A model generated the notes under the pieces. That model was not told the origin of the DNA, ran no database searches, and was given only the letters and a program-made list of their open reading frames with translations. Positions 24,289 to 27,823 of a DNA stretch of 27,823 nt are shown here, piece after piece; positions within the stretch are counted from its first letter, which is position 1, and each line of letters begins with the position of its first letter. Source of the DNA: CAZDGV01 sp964505195. Lineage in GTDB: Bacteria > Bacteroidota > Bacteroidia > Chitinophagales > Chitinophagaceae. Position numbers and translations under genes: made by a program. The stretch lies in NCBI GenBank assembly GCA_964505195.1, contig CAZDGV010000021.1:1-27823 (forward strand). Direction: 5' to 3'.

Positions 24289-27105
24289 ATGGATAAGGTT
24301 TCCCCATCGCCAGCAAAAAAAACCGGTCAGACTGACCGTTTTTCCGACATCGTCGTAAAAGGCGCCCGTGTACACAATCTTAAAAATATTACGGTAAGCT
24401 TTCCAAGGAATCGGCTCATCGTGGTTACCGGCGTTTCGGGTTCGGGAAAATCTTCGCTTACCATCGATACGCTGTATGCAGAAGGTCAGCGCCGCTATGC
24501 AGAAAGCCTCAGCGCCTATGCCCGTCAGTTTCTCAACCGCATGAACAAACCCGATGTGGATTATATCCACGGACTTTGTCCTGCTATTGCCATCGAACAA
24601 AAAGTAATTACTCGCACGCCCCGATCTACAGTGGGCAGCATGACAGAAATTTATGATTATCTGAGGCTGCTCTTTGCGCGTGTAGGTAAGACCATCTCGC
24701 CGATTTCCGGTAAGGAAGTGAAGAAGCAGGATGTGGGAGATGTGATTGAAGCGATCCGTGGATTGCAGGAGGGTAGTCGCATTTTACTGCTAGTGCCTTT
24801 TCGGCAAAGTGGAAAGCGGGAAATGAAAGAAGAGCTTTCCATTTTATTGCAAAAGGGCTTCACGCGTATTTACGAACCAGCCGATAAGGCAAACGGTCGC
24901 CTGGTGCAAATCGAAGATCTGCTGTCAGGTGAGGAAAAGGCGGGAAAGAAATGGTTTGTGCTGGTGGATCGTTTCGTGGCGCGTGCAATGGATGAAGCCG
25001 AATGGCATCGTGTTGCCGACTCGGTGAACACTGCTTTTTACGAAGGCGAGGGCGAATTGATGCTGGAGGTAGATGGAAAAAAAATGATTCATTTTTCCAA
25101 TCGCTTTGAAGCCGATGGTATGCGCTTTGAAGAGCCCGTGCCCAATCTGTTTTCATTTAATAATCCTTTTGGCGCCTGTCCGGTTTGCGAAGGATTCAGT
25201 CAGGTGTTAGGTATCGACGAAGACCTGGTGATTCCCGATAAAAGTTTAAGTGTTTACGAAGGCGCCGTTGCTCCTTGGAAAGGTGAGAAGCTGGGCTGGT
25301 GGCGCGAGCAGTTCGTAAAGCAGGGTAATAAAGCAGGCTTTCCGATACACAAAGCAGTGGCCGATCTCAGCGCAAAAGAATATCGTCAGCTTTGGGCCGG
25401 CATCGGCAATGCACTCGGCATTGATGCATTTTTCAAAGAGGTTGAACAAAATCTTTACAAAGTGCAGTACCGCGTTTTGCTTTCCCGCTATCGAGGAAGA
25501 ACCACCTGCACCGCTTGTGAAGGATTTCGTCTTCGCAAGGAAGCCTTGTATATAAAAGTAAACGGCAAGCATATCGGCGAGTTATGCAATATGCCCGTAG
25601 TGGATTTGAAAGCATGGTTTGATAAGCTGTCGCTTTCCGAATACGATCAGCAGGTAGCAAAGCGCATCCTGCTGGAAATTCATAATCGTATCAACACCTT
25701 GCTGCAAGTGGGCTTGGGTTATCTTACTTTAAGTCGCTTAGCCAATACCCTGAGCGGCGGTGAAAGTCAGCGCATACAACTCACGCGCTCATTGGGCAGC
25801 AATCTTACCAATTCATTGTACATACTCGATGAACCTTCTATTGGCTTGCATCCGCGCGATACGGCCAACCTCATCAAAGTACTCAAGCATCTGCGCGATC
25901 TGGGCAATACAGTTGTAGTAGTGGAGCACGACGAAATGATGATGCGCGAAGCAGATCATATCATTGATATGGGTCCGTTGGCAAGTCACCTCGGCGGTGA
26001 AGTAGTTGCTGCGGGTAGTTACAAAGAAATTATAAAGGATAAGCAAAGTTTAACCGGAAAGTATTTGAACGGAACCTTGCAGGTAATTGATTTTGGAAAG
26101 CCGCGTAAGTGGACGCGCAGTATTATACTGGAGGGCTGCCGACAAAACAATCTCCGCAACATCGATGTAGAGTTTCCGCTCAATGTGCTATGCGTTGTGA
26201 GCGGTGTGAGCGGAAGTGGAAAAACTACACTGGTGCGACAAATTCTTCATCCTGCGCTTCAGCGCCTGCGCGGCGATTTTTCGCTGCGGCCGGGAACACA
26301 CAAGGCCCTGCGGGGCGATGTGGATTGTATTGCACAGGTAGAGTTGATCGATCAGAACCCAATCGGCAAATCAAGCAGAAGCAATCCTGTTACTTATGTT
26401 AAAGCATACGATGAGATTCGCGATTTGTTTTCAAAGCAAGCGCTGAGCAAAATACGCGGCTATCTGCCTAAGCATTTTTCTTTTAACGTAGATGGCGGTC
26501 GCTGTGATGCTTGTAAAGGTGAAGGTGAACAACTGGTAGAAATGCAGTTTCTCGCCGACGTACATCTCACCTGCGAAGTGTGCAATGGCAAACGCTTCAA
26601 AGAGGAAGTGCTGGAAGTGCAATACAACGGAAAAAACATTTACGATGTACTGTGCATGAGCGTTGATCAGGCAATGGATTTTTTCAGTGGCGAAAAAGAT
26701 CTGGTGACACGATTAAAACCGTTACATGATGTAGGGCTGGGTTATGTGCAATTGGGACAAAGTAGCGATACGCTCAGTGGTGGTGAAGCACAACGCGTAA
26801 AGCTTGCCAGCTTTTTAGGACGGGGAAGTGCACATGGACAAATCCTATTCATTTTTGATGAGCCTACCACCGGCTTACACTTTCATGATATATCCAAACT
26901 GCTACAAAGTTTTCATGCATTGGTGGAGAAAGGACATTCCGTATTGGTAATTGAACACAATACGGATGTGATTCGTAGGGCCGACTGGGTAATCGATTTG
27001 GGTCCGGAAGCAGGTGAGGGCGGAGGAAAACTTGTTTTCGCCGGCACGCCTGCGCAGCTTTCAAAAGCAAGCAAAAGCATTACCGGTGCTTATCTTTCTA
27101 TCTAA
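24289..27105 (+). CDS. uvrA: excinuclease ABC subunit A, Bacteroidota-type variant
   Basis: This 938-residue DNA-damage recognition ATPase acts with UvrB and UvrC in nucleotide excision repair. Two ABC modules are complete: Walker A GVSGSGKS (48-55) and GVSGSGKT (639-646), signatures LSGGESQ (488-494) and LSGGEAQ (829-835), Walker B regions LYILDEPSIGLHPRD and LFIFDEPTTGLHFHD. Zinc-type cysteines are CPVC (297-300) with CTAC (407-410), and CDAC (739-742) with CEVC (762-765). The usual CPxCG pair before FSFNNPxGACP is missing; around 266-280 the sequence reads MIHFSNRFEADGMRF with no cysteine. I have seen this form commonly in Bacteroidota, which often carry two UvrA paralogues. Whether this is the only UvrA in the genome cannot be told. 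Confidence 0.95.
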   Translation: MDKVSPSPAKKTGQTDRFSDIVVKGARVHNLKNITVSFPRNRLIVVTGVSGSGKSSLTIDTLYAEGQRRYAESLSAYARQFLNRMNKPDVDYIHGLCPAIAIEQKVITRTPRSTVGSMTEIYDYLRLLFARVGKTISPISGKEVKKQDVGDVIEAIRGLQEGSRILLLVPFRQSGKREMKEELSILLQKGFTRIYEPADKANGRLVQIEDLLSGEEKAGKKWFVLVDRFVARAMDEAEWHRVADSVNTAFYEGEGELMLEVDGKKMIHFSNRFEADGMRFEEPVPNLFSFNNPFGACPVCEGFSQVLGIDEDLVIPDKSLSVYEGAVAPWKGEKLGWWREQFVKQGNKAGFPIHKAVADLSAKEYRQLWAGIGNALGIDAFFKEVEQNLYKVQYRVLLSRYRGRTTCTACEGFRLRKEALYIKVNGKHIGELCNMPVVDLKAWFDKLSLSEYDQQVAKRILLEIHNRINTLLQVGLGYLTLSRLANTLSGGESQRIQLTRSLGSNLTNSLYILDEPSIGLHPRDTANLIKVLKHLRDLGNTVVVVEHDEMMMREADHIIDMGPLASHLGGEVVAAGSYKEIIKDKQSLTGKYLNGTLQVIDFGKPRKWTRSIILEGCRQNNLRNIDVEFPLNVLCVVSGVSGSGKTTLVRQILHPALQRLRGDFSLRPGTHKALRGDVDCIAQVELIDQNPIGKSSRSNPVTYVKAYDEIRDLFSKQALSKIRGYLPKHFSFNVDGGRCDACKGEGEQLVEMQFLADVHLTCEVCNGKRFKEEVLEVQYNGKNIYDVLCMSVDQAMDFFSGEKDLVTRLKPLHDVGLGYVQLGQSSDTLSGGEAQRVKLASFLGRGSAHGQILFIFDEPTTGLHFHDISKLLQSFHALVEKGHSVLVIEHNTDVIRRADWVIDLGPEAGEGGGKLVFAGTPAQLSKASKSITGAYLSI

Positions 27106-27109
27106 GCAA

Positions 27110-27517
27110 TCAGCGTAAGCGGTTCATGTCTTTCACCAGCTGCTCATCGCGGTAAATACCGCGGATAGCAAGCAATAAGAAAACAGGAATTGCAAAATAT
27201 ACTACCGACAAGAGATGCAAACCTCCCTCTGAAAATTGTGCTGTTTGCGTGTAAATAAAAATGAGGTGTGCAGCACACATCAACACCGCGGCCACTCCCA
27301 ATTTCATTTGCAGTTTACGGTTACGAAATAAAAAAATGCTTACAAAGCATATCAAAGCAATGCCAATTGCCAGCGCGAGTAATAAAAAGTGACTCAGGCT
27401 ATTCAAAGGTCCAAAGCGTTGGTCGGTGAACATGCCTGTATAAAATGGAAGCTTCAGTGTACCCAGTGCCGCAATACCTGCAAGCAGCAACCAAAGCGTT
27501 TGTATGCGTTGAATCAT
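27110..27517 (-). CDS. DUF4293 domain-containing membrane protein
   Basis: This small 135-residue inner-membrane protein of unknown function belongs to the DUF4293 family, which is largely restricted to Bacteroidota. It opens with the family start MIQRIQTLWLLLAGIAALGT and contains about four hydrophobic segments: near residues 7-23, SLSHFLLLALAIGIALICFV, LGVAAVLMCAAHLIFIY, and LLSVVYFAIPVFLLLAI. The end is short and basic (DEQLVKDMNRLR). It starts 10 bases after the glyA stop, so the two are probably one transcript. It converges with uvrA with only four bases between the stop codons. Confidence 0.85.
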   Translation of the reverse strand: MIQRIQTLWLLLAGIAALGTLKLPFYTGMFTDQRFGPLNSLSHFLLLALAIGIALICFVSIFLFRNRKLQMKLGVAAVLMCAAHLIFIYTQTAQFSEGGLHLLSVVYFAIPVFLLLAIRGIYRDEQLVKDMNRLR

Positions 27518-27527
27518 AAAATAACCA

Positions 27528-27823
27528 TTAACCTAATTCAGGATACAGCGGAAACTGCTCCATAAATACATTTACTTCTTTTCCGATTTTTTGAATGGTA
27601 TCTTCTTCATCGGCATGCATGAGTACGCGATCGATGGCATCAACAATAAATTCCATATGATCCTCACGCAAACCACGTGTGGTAATGGCCGGAACTCCTA
27701 CGCGAATGCCCGATGTTACAAAAGCACTTTTATCATCAAAGGGAACCATGTTCTTGTTCAATGTGATATGTGCTTTGCCTAGCACCTGCTCTGCTTTTTT
27801 TCCGCTGATGTTTTTATTGCGCA
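27528..27823 (-). CDS. glyA: serine hydroxymethyltransferase, C-terminal part (runs off right edge)
   Basis: This is the 3' end of the PLP enzyme that makes glycine and methylene-tetrahydrofolate from serine. The open frame continues to the window edge, reading RNKNISGKKAEQ, then VLGKAHITLNKNMVPFDD and SAFVTSGIRVGVPAITTRG. It ends FMEQFPLYPELG. TSGIRVGVPAITTRG with its arginine is the conserved substrate-binding segment of the family. About 98 codons are visible, so the catalytic lysine and the start lie beyond the window. The gene is not truncated; only the window is. Confidence 0.95.
   Translation of the reverse strand, partial: RNKNISGKKAEQVLGKAHITLNKNMVPFDDKSAFVTSGIRVGVPAITTRGLREDHMEFIVDAIDRVLMHADEEDTIQKIGKEVNVFMEQFPLYPELG

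Overview
The window looks like ordinary chromosome from a member of the Bacteroidota, most likely of the Chitinophagia/Sphingobacteriia kind. The signs are several TAnnTTTG promoter elements with little Shine-Dalgarno sequence, a SecA of about 1,110 residues with the long Bacteroidota insertion, a DUF4293 membrane protein beside glyA, a carboxypeptidase-regulatory/plug/beta-barrel outer membrane protein, and a UvrA of the type common in this phylum. These are family-level judgements made by eye, with no database search.

Layout. (1) 1-2087 is AT-rich and accessory in character: a ketopantoate-reductase-like gene and a higBA toxin-antitoxin pair, all on the minus strand. (2) 2088-13933 is a long minus-strand run of core genes: sucD, with its own promoter and terminator; mlaE-mlaF plus a DUF4198 lipid/metal-envelope-type protein; the two-domain malic enzyme; an M20 amidohydrolase; a SPOR-domain protein coupled to deoC; and secA. 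secA is interrupted by a 100-N gap that is an assembly artefact: the last 55 bases before the gap equal the first 55 bases after it, and merging them restores a single 1,109-residue frame. (3) 13934-22334 is on the plus strand: the outer membrane barrel protein, then atpG, scpB, lysA, a DUF4442 thioesterase-like protein and a beta-CASP metallo-hydrolase. (4) 22357-24072 is minus: an LLM flavin oxidoreductase and an ECF-type sigma factor. The sigma factor is divergent from (5) uvrA at 24289-27105 (plus), which converges on (6) DUF4293 and the 3' part of glyA (minus), which runs off the right edge.

How the genes fit together: most are independent housekeeping functions, namely TCA and anaplerotic metabolism (sucD, malic enzyme), energy (atpG), envelope biogenesis and export (secA, mlaEF, SPOR protein, barrel protein), nucleoside salvage (deoC), lysine synthesis (lysA), chromosome segregation (scpB) and DNA repair (uvrA). 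No stretch longer than about 255 bases lacks a gene. No tRNA, rRNA, CRISPR array, insertion sequence or phage gene was seen. I did not find a convincing undescribed system. The best leads are small: perfect palindromes in three promoter regions (higBA, malic enzyme, barrel protein), a nested inverted repeat between the sigma factor and uvrA, a DUF4198 gene in the place where an MCE/MlaD gene would be expected, and a UvrA lacking one conserved cysteine pair.
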